This document shows, piece by piece, positions 18,460-26,437 of a DNA stretch of 64,000 bases. The stretch covers positions 620,001 to 684,000 of the forward strand of contig NZ_CP064686.1 in assembly GCF_023100905.1 (NCBI RefSeq). Direction: 5' to 3'. Below the pieces are notes generated by a model. It saw only the letters and a program-made list of their open reading frames with translations, was not told the DNA's origin and ran no database searches. Positions within the stretch are counted from its first letter, which is position 1; the number at the start of each line of letters is the position of its first letter. Origin of the DNA: Bradyrhizobium sp. 4. Lineage in GTDB: Bacteria; Pseudomonadota; Alphaproteobacteria; Rhizobiales; Xanthobacteraceae. Both the position numbers and the translations under genes were made by a program.

Positions 18460-20118
18460 ATGCTTATCAATAAGAACAAGACCCGCGCGGCGCTGATCGC
18501 GTTGCTGGCGCTCAGTAGCGCGGCTGCGTGGCCGCGCTCCGCAAGTGCCGAAACCGTGCTGCGCATCGCCATGACGGCTGCCGATATTCCGCGCACGCTG
18601 GGCCAGCCCGATCAGGGTTTTGAAGGCAACCGCTTCACCGGCCTCACCATGTATGACGCGCTCACCGGCTGGGATCTGTCCTCGGCCGACAAGGCGAGCG
18701 TGGTGATCCCCGGCCTTGCCACCGAGTGGAAGGTCGACGATGCCGACAAGACCAAATGGACTTTCAAGCTGCGGCCGGGCGTCACCTTCCATGACGGCTC
18801 GCCGTTCAATGCAGACGCCGTGGTGTGGAATGTCGAGAAAGTGCTGAAGCAGGACGCGCCGCAATTCGACGCCAGCCAGGTCGGCGTCACGGCCTCGCGC
18901 ATGCCGACGCTGGCATCCGCGAAGAAGGTCGACGACATGACGGTCGAGCTCACCACCAAGGAGCCCGACAGCTTTTTGCCGATCAACCTCACCAACCTCT
19001 TCATGGCGAGCCCGGCGAAGTGGCAGCATTTCTACGACAAGGCGGAGGGCGCCGACGCCAAGGCGAAGTCGCAGGCGGCTTGGACCGCGTTCGCCAAGGA
19101 CGCCGCGGGCACCGGCCCGTGGAAGATGGCCGCGTTCACGCCGCGCGAGCGGCTCGAACTGGTCAAGAATGCGGGCTACTGGAACAAGGACCGCGTGCCA
19201 AAAGTTGACAAGATGGTGCTGTTGCCGATGCCGGAAGCGAATGCGCGCACTGCGGCGCTGCTTTCCGGGCAGGTCGATTGGGTCGAGGCGCCGGCGCCGG
19301 ACGCTTTGCCCGAATTGAAGCAGCGCGGCTTCAAGCTCTACGCCAACGAGCAGCCGCACGTCTGGCCGTGGCAGTTCTCGCGCGTCGAGGGCTCGCCCTG
19401 GAACGATATCCGCGTGCGCAAGGCCGCGAACCTCTGCGTCGATCGCGAAGGGCTCAAGGACGGCTTGCTCGCGGGGTTGATGGTGCCCGCGACCGGCACC
19501 TTCGAGGCCGGCCATCCCTGGCGCGGCAAGCCGACCTTCGAGATCAAGTACGACAAGGTGGCTGCGCAGAAGCTGATGCAGGAGGCAGGCTTCGGCCCGA
19601 ACAAGAAGCTGACGGTGAAGACCCAGACCTCGGCGTCCGGCTCGGGCCAGATGCAGCCGCTGCCGATGAACGAATATCTCCAGCAGGCGCTGGCCGAATG
19701 CTATTTCGACGTGCAGCTGGACGTGATCGAGTGGAATACGCTGTTCACCAATTGGCGCCGCGGCGCCAAGGATCCCAGCGCCAACGGCTCGAACGCGACC
19801 AACGTCACCTACGCGGCGATGGATCCGTTCTTCGCGCTGGTGCGCTTTCTGCAATCGGGCATGGCGCCGCCGGTCTCGAACAATTGGGGCTTCATCAACA
19901 ATCCCAAATTCGACGAGCTGGTGAAGAAGGCGCGGCAGACCTTCGATCCCGCCGCGCGTGACGCCGCGCTCGCCGAACTGCACGCGGCCTCCGTCGACGA
20001 CGCAGCCTTCCTCTACGTCGCCCACGACGTTGGCCCGCGCGCCATCAGCCCGAAGGTGACAGGCGTCGTGCAGCCGAAGAGCTGGTTCATCGACTTCTCG
20101 CTGGTGTCGTTGCAGTAA
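18460..20118 (+). CDS. Peptide/nickel-type ABC transporter substrate-binding protein (SBP_bac_5), operon head
   Basis: This 552-residue periplasmic protein has a signal peptide of about 30 residues (ending SASAE). The mature start is ETVLRIAMTAADIPRTLGQPDQG, followed by the conserved TKWTFKLRPGVTFHDGSPF. It is strongly similar in layout to the divergent protein at 16654-18249. It heads a run of genes (two permeases, two ATPases, a small protein and an amidase) spanning 18460-25814 on the same strand, with most junctions overlapping or separated by only a few bases. Family role: binds peptides, opines or small polar amides for import. The co-operonic amidase hints that the imported compound carries an amide bond. 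Confidence 0.9.
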   Translation: MLINKNKTRAALIALLALSSAAAWPRSASAETVLRIAMTAADIPRTLGQPDQGFEGNRFTGLTMYDALTGWDLSSADKASVVIPGLATEWKVDDADKTKWTFKLRPGVTFHDGSPFNADAVVWNVEKVLKQDAPQFDASQVGVTASRMPTLASAKKVDDMTVELTTKEPDSFLPINLTNLFMASPAKWQHFYDKAEGADAKAKSQAAWTAFAKDAAGTGPWKMAAFTPRERLELVKNAGYWNKDRVPKVDKMVLLPMPEANARTAALLSGQVDWVEAPAPDALPELKQRGFKLYANEQPHVWPWQFSRVEGSPWNDIRVRKAANLCVDREGLKDGLLAGLMVPATGTFEAGHPWRGKPTFEIKYDKVAAQKLMQEAGFGPNKKLTVKTQTSASGSGQMQPLPMNEYLQQALAECYFDVQLDVIEWNTLFTNWRRGAKDPSANGSNATNVTYAAMDPFFALVRFLQSGMAPPVSNNWGFINNPKFDELVKKARQTFDPAARDAALAELHAASVDDAAFLYVAHDVGPRAISPKVTGVVQPKSWFIDFSLVSLQ

Positions 20119-20140
20119 TTCTCTCGGCTTGCTCAGTGCA

Positions 20141-20296
20141 CCCTCTCCCCTTGCGGGAGAGGGTGGCTTCGCGAAGCGAAGCCGGGTGAGGGGTCTCTCT
20201 CCGCGAGAGACGCTCTCTTATTCGTTAACACTGCATCCGGGGAAACAACCCCTCATCCGGCGCTTCGCGCCACCTTCTCCCACAAGGGGAGAAGGG
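20141..20296. repeat. Composite CCCTCTCC...GGAGAGGG palindromic repeat within the transporter operon
   Basis: Two hairpin-forming units (ccctctccccttgcgggagaggg at the left; ccttctcccacaaggggagaagg at the right) lie between the binding-protein and first permease genes. Such an element inside an operon could stabilise the upstream mRNA segment and so raise binding-protein level over the membrane parts. It resembles the element at 1911-2082. Confidence 0.65.
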
Positions 20297-20311
20297 AAGA
20301 AAAGAAACAAC

Positions 20312-21265
20312 GTGCTCGCCTATATCGCCAGACGCATCGTCTACGTCGTCCCGATCGTCATCAGCGTCGCGCTGGTGTGTTTTCTGCTCGTGCACATCAC
20401 GCCGGGCGATCCGCTCGTCGCCGTGCTGCCGGCCGACGCTTCGCAGGAGCTCGCCGCGCAGCTCCGCACCGCCTATGGTTTCGACCGCCCGCTGCCGGTG
20501 CAGTTCGGGCTTTGGCTGCTCCGCGCGCTGCATGGCGATCTCGGCAATTCCATCGCCACGGGCCGCCCGGTGCTCGCCGAGGTCATGCGCGCGGTCAGCA
20601 ACACCGTCACGCTGGCGATCGCGGCGGCGATCATCGGCTTCACGATGGGCGTCCTGCTCGGCCTGATCGCCGGCTATTTCCGCGAGACCTGGATCGACAA
20701 GCTGGCGACGTCGTTTGCCATCGCTGGCGTTTCGGTGCCGCATTATTGGCTAGGCATGGTGCTCGTCATCATCTTCTCGGTCCAGCTGAACTGGCTGCCC
20801 GCCGTCGGCGCCGGACCCGGCGGCTCGGCCGCCTGGGCCTGGGACTGGGCGCATTTGCAATATCTCGTGCTGCCGGCGATCACGACCTCCGTGATCCCGA
20901 TGGGCATCGTCACCCGCACGGTGCGCGCGCTGACCGGCGACATCCTCAGCCAGGACTTCGTCGAGGCGCTGCGTGCAAAAGGCCTGCATGAGCGCGGCGT
21001 GTTCCGCCACGTCATCAAGAACGCCGCGCCCACCGCGCTCGCGGTGATGGGACTTCAGCTCGGTTACATGCTCGGCGGCTCGATCCTGATCGAGACGGTG
21101 TTCTCCTGGCCGGGCTCGGGCTTCCTGCTCAACTCGGCGATCTTCCAGCGCGACCTGCCGCTGCTCCAGGGCACGATCCTGATCCTGGCGCTGTTCTTCG
21201 TCTTCCTCAATCTGCTGGTCGACATCGCGCAAGCCGCGATCGACCCGCGCATCAAGCGGGGCTAG
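20312..21265 (+). CDS. ABC transporter permease, DppB/OppB type
   Basis: The 317-residue membrane protein starts LAYIARRIVYVVPIVISVALV and has about six transmembrane helices. It shows the family features HITPGDPL near the N-terminus and the cytoplasmic EALRAKGLHERGVFRHVIKNA (EAA) loop that docks to the ATPase. The GTG at 20312 is chosen: the preceding reading frame is repeat DNA, and aagggaag lies at a suitable distance. It pairs with the next gene to form the transmembrane channel of the importer. Confidence 0.92.
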   Translation: MLAYIARRIVYVVPIVISVALVCFLLVHITPGDPLVAVLPADASQELAAQLRTAYGFDRPLPVQFGLWLLRALHGDLGNSIATGRPVLAEVMRAVSNTVTLAIAAAIIGFTMGVLLGLIAGYFRETWIDKLATSFAIAGVSVPHYWLGMVLVIIFSVQLNWLPAVGAGPGGSAAWAWDWAHLQYLVLPAITTSVIPMGIVTRTVRALTGDILSQDFVEALRAKGLHERGVFRHVIKNAAPTALAVMGLQLGYMLGGSILIETVFSWPGSGFLLNSAIFQRDLPLLQGTILILALFFVFLNLLVDIAQAAIDPRIKRG

Positions 21266-21267
21266 CG

Positions 21268-22170
21268 ATGAGCGAGCTTCCGTTGTCAGTCACAAGCGAC
21301 GCCGCGCTTCAGTCCGCGCCCGCGACCAAGGCGCGCGGCTATTGGGCGACCGTCGGCCGTCGTATCCGGCGCGACAAGGTCAGCATGGTCTGTGCGCTGG
21401 TGCTGCTGCTGATCTTCCTGTCCGCGATCGTTGCGCCGTGGCTCGGTCTGGAAGATCCCTACAAGGGCTCGATGATCCGCCGCCTGCGCCACATCGGCAC
21501 ATCAGGCTACCCGCTCGGCACCGACGAGCTCGGTCGCGACATGCTGGCGCGCCTGATCTATGGCGGCCGGCTGTCGCTTCTCATCGGCATTTTGCCTGTG
21601 ATCCTCGCCTTCTGCATCGGCACCTCGCTCGGCCTCGTTGCCGGCTATGTCGGCGGCAAGCTCAACACCGCGATCATGCGCACGATCGACGTGTTCTACG
21701 CGTTTCCGTCCGTGCTGCTGGCGATCGCGATCTCGGGCGCGCTGGGCGCGGGCATCCTCAATTCCATCGTGTCGTTGACCGTCGTGTTCGTGCCACAGAT
21801 CACCCGCGTCGCCGAAAGCGTCACCACCGGCGTGCGCAACATGGACTTCGTCGATGCCGCGCGCGCCTCGGGCGCGGGACCGTTCACCATCATGCGCGTT
21901 CATATCCTCGGCAATGTGCTCGGTTCGATCTTCGTCTACGCCACCAGCCTGATCTCGGTCTCGATGATCCTCGCGGCAGGCCTGTCCTTCCTTGGCCTCG
22001 GCACCAAACCGCCCGAGCCGGAATGGGGCCTGATGTTGAATACCTTGCGGACCGCGATCTATGTCAACCCTTGGGTCGCCGCACTCCCCGGTGCGATGAT
22101 CTTCGCGGTCTCGATCTGCTTCAACCTGCTCTCGGACGGCCTGCGCAGCGCCATGGACATCAGGAACTAG
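21268..22170 (+). CDS. ABC transporter permease, DppC/OppC type
   Basis: A 300-residue membrane protein with a cytosolic N-terminal stretch of about 30 residues, a first helix (VCALVLLLIFLSAIVAPWLG), the GTDELGRDMLARLIYGGR signature of DppC-like permeases and the EAA loop DAARASGAGPFTIMRVHIL. It begins two bases after the preceding permease stop, so the two are translated together and form the heterodimeric channel. Confidence 0.92.
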   Translation: MSELPLSVTSDAALQSAPATKARGYWATVGRRIRRDKVSMVCALVLLLIFLSAIVAPWLGLEDPYKGSMIRRLRHIGTSGYPLGTDELGRDMLARLIYGGRLSLLIGILPVILAFCIGTSLGLVAGYVGGKLNTAIMRTIDVFYAFPSVLLAIAISGALGAGILNSIVSLTVVFVPQITRVAESVTTGVRNMDFVDAARASGAGPFTIMRVHILGNVLGSIFVYATSLISVSMILAAGLSFLGLGTKPPEPEWGLMLNTLRTAIYVNPWVAALPGAMIFAVSICFNLLSDGLRSAMDIRN

Positions 22171-22172
22171 CC

Positions 22173-23234
22173 ATGAGCGAAGTCAGCACGTCAGTCGTAA
22201 TGCTGGAGCCGATCGAAGACCTCGGCGGCGTCGCTCAACCGCTGCTCCAGGTCAACGGCCTGACCAAGCATTTCCCGGTGCGTGGCGGCCTGTTCGCCGC
22301 AAAGCGCACCGTGCGGGCGGTTGATAATGTCTCGTTCACCGTTGCCAAGGGCGAGACCGTCGGCATCGTTGGCGAGTCCGGTTGCGGCAAGTCGACCACC
22401 GCGCGGCTGCTGATGCATCTGATGCCGCGTGACACCGGCGATATCATTTATGATGGCATGAGCGTCGGGCAGTCGCTCTCCCTGCGAGAGCTGCGCCGCG
22501 GCATGCAGATGGTGTTCCAGGATTCCTACGCCTCGCTCAATCCGCGCCTGACCATCGAGGAGTCGATCGCCTTCGGCCCCAAGGTGCACGGCATGGCCGA
22601 CGGCGCCGCGCGCGCGCTGGCGCGCGAGCTGCTGGGCAAGGTGGGCCTGGTTCCTGCAAACTTTGCCAACCGCTACCCCCACGAGATTTCCGGCGGCCAG
22701 CGCCAGCGCGTCAACATCGCACGTGCACTGGCGTTGTCGCCGCGGCTGGTGATTCTCGACGAAGCGGTTTCCGCGCTCGACAAATCGGTCGAGGCGCAAG
22801 TGCTCAATTTGCTTGCCGACCTCAAGAGCGAGTTCGGCCTGACCTATCTCTTCATCAGCCACGATCTCAACGTCGTGCGCTACATCAGCGATCGCGTGCT
22901 GGTGATGTATCTCGGCGAGGTCGTCGAGCTCGGCCCGGTCGACCAGGTCTGGGACCAGCCAGCCCATCCCTATACTCGCGCACTTCTCGCCGCGATGCCG
23001 TCCTCGGATCCGGATCGCCGCACCGAGACGCCGCCGATCACGGGCGACCCGCCCAATCCGATCGATCCGCCCTCGGGCTGCCGCTTCCACACCCGTTGCC
23101 CGTTTGCGGAGCCGCTCTGCGCAAATGCGACACCAAAACTCACCGCGCTCGATAGAATGGGCCACGAGGCCGCGTGCTACATGGCGATCCCGGGTTCAGG
23201 CCATAGCCGCGCGCCCAAGGAGGAAACCGTATGA
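22173..23234 (+). CDS. Peptide ABC transporter ATPase, DppF/OppF type
   Basis: The 353-residue ATPase has Walker A GESGCGKST, signature ISGGQRQRVNIARAL and Walker B LVILDEAVSALD, followed by the C-terminal oligopeptide-transporter extension rich in cysteines (SGCRFHTRCPFAEPLC). The ATG at 22173 lies two bases past the permease stop; the same frame is open further upstream, but that part is only a shadow of the permease gene. It couples ATP hydrolysis to import with its partner ATPase, which lies two genes downstream at 24837. Confidence 0.93.
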   Translation: MSEVSTSVVMLEPIEDLGGVAQPLLQVNGLTKHFPVRGGLFAAKRTVRAVDNVSFTVAKGETVGIVGESGCGKSTTARLLMHLMPRDTGDIIYDGMSVGQSLSLRELRRGMQMVFQDSYASLNPRLTIEESIAFGPKVHGMADGAARALARELLGKVGLVPANFANRYPHEISGGQRQRVNIARALALSPRLVILDEAVSALDKSVEAQVLNLLADLKSEFGLTYLFISHDLNVVRYISDRVLVMYLGEVVELGPVDQVWDQPAHPYTRALLAAMPSSDPDRRTETPPITGDPPNPIDPPSGCRFHTRCPFAEPLCANATPKLTALDRMGHEAACYMAIPGSGHSRAPKEETV

Positions 23235-23428
23235 CGAGACCGACGACGAAAGAGATCAAGGCGACGGCACAGGTCGCCGGCGTTCCCGTCGACGACGAGA
23301 TTGCGACGCGCATCTCCAATTCCATCGGACCGGCCTTCGAGGGCTTTGCGGCCATTGCCGGCACGCTGCCGTTCGATCTCGAGCCCGCGCTCTATCCGAT
23401 CGCGCAGACTGCGAAGGTCTCGAAATGA
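23231..23428 (+). CDS. AtzG-like (DUF4089, GatC-like) small amidase partner
   Basis: A 65-residue protein whose ATG overlaps the stop of the ATPase gene and whose TGA overlaps the ATG of the amidase gene. The pattern AGVPVDDEIATRI followed by GFAAIAGTLPFDLEPALYP resembles the short GatC-like proteins of the AtzG/DUF4089 group. AtzG is the small partner of AtzE, the carboxybiuret hydrolase of the cyanuric-acid pathway, where it stabilises the amidase as GatC does GatA. The double overlap with the amidase supports a stoichiometric complex. The family call rests on pattern memory, not an alignment score. Confidence 0.7.
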   Translation: MTRPTTKEIKATAQVAGVPVDDEIATRISNSIGPAFEGFAAIAGTLPFDLEPALYPIAQTAKVSK

Positions 23429-24840
23429 GCACCGAGCCCGCATTGATGACGCTTACCGAGGTCGCGCGCGCGATTGCGATGAAGCAAGTGTCCTCACACG
23501 AGGTGACGCGCGCGCTGCTGCATCGTATCGCGCAGTGGCAGCCGCATCTCAACGCCTTCATGTCGATCGAATCGGAGGCGGCGCTGAAGGCCGCCGATGC
23601 CGCAGACGCCAAACTCGCCAAGGGCGAAGTCCGCGGATCGTTGCATGGCGTGCCGCTCGCGCACAAGGACATGTATTACGATGCCGGTCACGTCGCGACC
23701 TGCGGCTCGCTGATCCGCCGCGATTTCGTTCCGACCGTCACCTCCACTGCCTTGCAGCGGCTGAAGGACGCCGGCCAGGTTCGGCTCGGCACGCTGCATC
23801 TGGCGGAGTTCGCCTATGGCCCGACCGGTCATAACGCCCATTATGGTCCGGTTCGCAATCCCTGGAATGTCGCGCACATCACCGGCGGCTCGTCGTCAGG
23901 CTCGGGCTCGGCGGTCGCGGCGCGATTGACCTATGCCGCGCTCGGCTCCGACACCGGCGGCTCGATCCGCATGCCCGCGCATTTCTGCGGCGTGACGGGA
24001 CTGAAGACCACCGTTGGCCGGGTCAGCCGCGCCGGCGCGATGCCGCTGTCGCAGTCGCTCGACACGGTCGGCCCGCTCGCCCGCACCGCCGAGGATTGCG
24101 CGCTGCTGCTGGCGCTGATGGCCGGCCCTGATCCCGAGGATTCGACCTGCAGTCATGAGCCGCTATCTGACTATGTCGGCGCGACCAAGGGCTCGCTGAA
24201 GGGCCTCAAGGTCGGCGTCCCCTCGTCCTTTTATGTCGACGATCTCGACGGCGAGGTCGCGCGCGTGCTGGACGAGACCATTGCGGTGCTCAAGCGCGAG
24301 GGCGCCGACATCGTCACGGTTGAGCTGCCCGACCAGCGGCAATTGTCCTCGGCAAGCCAGCTCGTGCTTGCAGCCGAAGCCGCCGCTTTCCACAAGCGCT
24401 GGATGATCGAGCGGCCGCAGGATTATGGTCCGCAGGTGTTGATGCGGCTTCAGAACGGGCTCGCGGTGCCCGCCATCACCTATCTCGAGGCGATGCGCTG
24501 GCGCGGACCGGCGCTCGCTGCGCACCACGCTGCGACATCAGGTGTCGATGCGATCATCGCGCCCGCGTCGCCGGTGCCGGCGCCGACGATCGAGGAGAGC
24601 GACGTCGGCGGCGGGCCGAACGCGCCGGCGCTGTTGCAGCGGCTGACGCTGTTCACCCGTCCGGTGAATTACCTCGGCCTGCCGTCGCTCACGGTGCCCT
24701 CGGGCTTCACCAAGAGCGGTCTTCCGATCGGCATGCAATTGATCGGCCGCTCGTTCGATGAAGCGACGCTGCTCACCATCGGCGCCGCATTCCAGCGCGC
24801 CACCGACTATCACGACAGGCTGCCGAAACTTCCGTCATGA
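23425..24840 (+). CDS. Amidase-signature hydrolase, AtzE/GatA-like
   Basis: This 471-residue enzyme carries the full amidase-signature triad: Lys81 in PLAHKDMYYDAG, cis-Ser156 in GGSSSGSGS and nucleophile Ser180 in GSDTGGSIRMPA. It hydrolyses an amide bond in the cytoplasm. The start overlaps the AtzG-like gene and the end overlaps the next ATPase gene (ATGA), so it is translationally coupled inside an importer operon. The simplest reading is that the transporter brings in an amide-containing compound that this enzyme cleaves. The substrate cannot be read from the sequence. It is distinct from the second amidase at 43574-45046. Confidence 0.9.
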   Translation: MSTEPALMTLTEVARAIAMKQVSSHEVTRALLHRIAQWQPHLNAFMSIESEAALKAADAADAKLAKGEVRGSLHGVPLAHKDMYYDAGHVATCGSLIRRDFVPTVTSTALQRLKDAGQVRLGTLHLAEFAYGPTGHNAHYGPVRNPWNVAHITGGSSSGSGSAVAARLTYAALGSDTGGSIRMPAHFCGVTGLKTTVGRVSRAGAMPLSQSLDTVGPLARTAEDCALLLALMAGPDPEDSTCSHEPLSDYVGATKGSLKGLKVGVPSSFYVDDLDGEVARVLDETIAVLKREGADIVTVELPDQRQLSSASQLVLAAEAAAFHKRWMIERPQDYGPQVLMRLQNGLAVPAITYLEAMRWRGPALAAHHAATSGVDAIIAPASPVPAPTIEESDVGGGPNAPALLQRLTLFTRPVNYLGLPSLTVPSGFTKSGLPIGMQLIGRSFDEATLLTIGAAFQRATDYHDRLPKLPS

Positions 24841-25814
24841 CAAAGCTCGTCGAGATCTCAGGCCTCAACATCCGCTTCACCGGCGAGCGTACGGTCTATG
24901 CCGTGAACGATCTCAGCCTCTCGCTCGGCGACGGCGAGGTGCTGGGCCTGCTCGGAGAGTCCGGCTCGGGCAAGAGCGTGACCTTGCGTGCACTGATGCG
25001 GCTGTTGCCGAAGAAGCGCACCCAGATCACGGGCAAGGTCAACGTGATGGGTCGCGACGTGCTCGCCATGAACGACGGGCAGCTGTCGTCGTTCCGTGGG
25101 CAGACCGTGTCGATGATCTTTCAGGAGCCGGCGCTCGCGCTCGATCCGGTCTACACCATCGGCGCGCAGATCGCCGAAAGCGTGGTGCGTCACGAAGGCA
25201 AGTCTTACGCGGAGGGTAGGGCGAGGGCGCTCGAAATGCTCGAGGTCGTGCGCATTCCTTCCGCAAAGCGCCGGCTCGATGCCTATCCGCACGAGATGTC
25301 CGGCGGCATGCGTCAGCGCGCGATGATCGCGCTGGCGCTCGCGTGTCGTCCCAAGATATTGCTCGCCGACGAGCCGACCACCGCGCTCGATGCCACCGTG
25401 CAGATCCAGATCCTGCTGCTGTTGCGCGAATTGCAGCGCGAGTTCGGCATGTCCGTCATCTTCGTCACCCATGACATCGGGGTCGCCATCGAGATCTGCG
25501 ACCGGGTCGCGGTGATGTATGCCGGCCAGATCGTGGAGCAGGGCACGCTTCGCGACATCGTCCGCTCGCCGGTGCATCCCTACGCCAAGGGCCTGCTCGC
25601 CTCGACCGTCCACGGGGCCAAGCGGGGACAGCGGCTCGAGACCATCCCCGGCACCCCGCCGTCGCTCGGCGAGAGGCCGCACAACTGCTCCTTTGCGCCC
25701 CGCTGCGCCGTAGCCCAGCCGCGCTGCCTGGAACAACTGCCAGGGACGGTGGAGGTCGGCCCGGGCCGGGCGGCACGGTGCGTGCTGGCGGAGCCGGTCA
25801 CCGCACTGTCCTGA
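24837..25814 (+). CDS. Peptide ABC transporter ATPase, DppD/OppD type
   Basis: The 325-residue ATPase has Walker A GESGSGKSV, signature MSGGMRQRAMIALAL and Walker B ILLADEPTTALD, with the C-terminal cysteine cluster of peptide transporters (NCSFAPRCAVAQPRC). Its start overlaps the amidase stop. It completes the transporter: one binding protein, two permeases and two ATPases. The usual DppD-DppF adjacency is interrupted here by the AtzG-like gene and amidase, which is unusual. Confidence 0.92.
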   Translation: MTKLVEISGLNIRFTGERTVYAVNDLSLSLGDGEVLGLLGESGSGKSVTLRALMRLLPKKRTQITGKVNVMGRDVLAMNDGQLSSFRGQTVSMIFQEPALALDPVYTIGAQIAESVVRHEGKSYAEGRARALEMLEVVRIPSAKRRLDAYPHEMSGGMRQRAMIALALACRPKILLADEPTTALDATVQIQILLLLRELQREFGMSVIFVTHDIGVAIEICDRVAVMYAGQIVEQGTLRDIVRSPVHPYAKGLLASTVHGAKRGQRLETIPGTPPSLGERPHNCSFAPRCAVAQPRCLEQLPGTVEVGPGRAARCVLAEPVTALS

Positions 25815-25909
25815 CATTCGACCGCGACCGGGAAGCGGGGAACAGCATTCACACCTCGTTCATCCCGGTTCCGCTTCCATGGAACCGTTCACGGAGAGGG
25901 ACCTCACTT

Positions 25910-26179
25910 ATGTACATTTCCAATGAAGGCCTGCTTGTCATCCTGTTCGTCGGCTTGGTGGCGGGTTGGCTGGCCGGCAAGGTGGTGCGCGGAACCGGAT
26001 TCGGCATTATCGGCGATATCGTGGTCGGCATCGCCGGCGCACTGGTGGCAAGCTTCCTGTTTCCGAAGCTTGGCATTCACATCGGCACCGGACTGATATC
26101 GGAGATCATCTATTCCGCGATCGGCGCGGTCATCCTGCTGCTGGTGGTGCGGTTGGTCCGCGGCGGTGGCCGGTTCTAA
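25910..26179 (+). CDS. GlsB/YeaQ/YmgE-family small membrane protein
   Basis: An 89-residue protein with three predicted transmembrane helices and the family pattern GLVAGWLAGKVVRGTGFGIIGDIVVGIAGA. The ATG at 25910 is preceded by ggagaggg. Members of this transglycosylase-associated family are often stress-induced, but their biochemical role is not established. It follows the transporter operon by 95 bases and precedes a hairpin terminator. Confidence 0.88.
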   Translation: MYISNEGLLVILFVGLVAGWLAGKVVRGTGFGIIGDIVVGIAGALVASFLFPKLGIHIGTGLISEIIYSAIGAVILLLVVRLVRGGGRF

Positions 26180-26210
26180 TGGCGCCCGAGTTCAATTGAT
26201 CGAACTTTTG

Positions 26211-26232
26211 ACCTCTCCCCCCGGGGAGAGGT
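26211..26232. terminator. Perfect 10-bp hairpin after the GlsB-like gene
   Basis: acctctcccc and ggggagaggt pair exactly around a 2-nt loop, 31 bases after the stop. There is no strong T tract, so termination is likely but not certain. It may belong to the CCTCTCCC repeat class seen elsewhere in the window. Confidence 0.5.
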
Positions 26233-26437
26233 GACATGTCTGCAAGAAAAAGCCGCAAGATCGTGAGATTCCGGACTTGCGTGCAGGGCCGGTCGGGGGT
26301 GATGTGGGCCATAGGGGTCCCGGGTATTCGACTGCGTTGGGCGATGAGCGCAAACGCGATGTTAATCCGGGTCAATTACTCCTGAATTTGCCTTTGAAAT
26401 CAGGGACTTTGGCCCCTACCCGAAAGAGATCAGACTG

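Noticed and set aside
21342..22172. N-terminal extension of the DppF-type ATPase over the permease gene
   Set aside because: The arginine-rich translation lacks ATPase features; the ATG at 22173 sits right after the permease stop.
26340..26390. CtrA-type TTAA-N7-TTAA site upstream of the type I secretion genes
   Set aside because: Only one half matches (TTAATCCGGGTCAAT); too weak to report.
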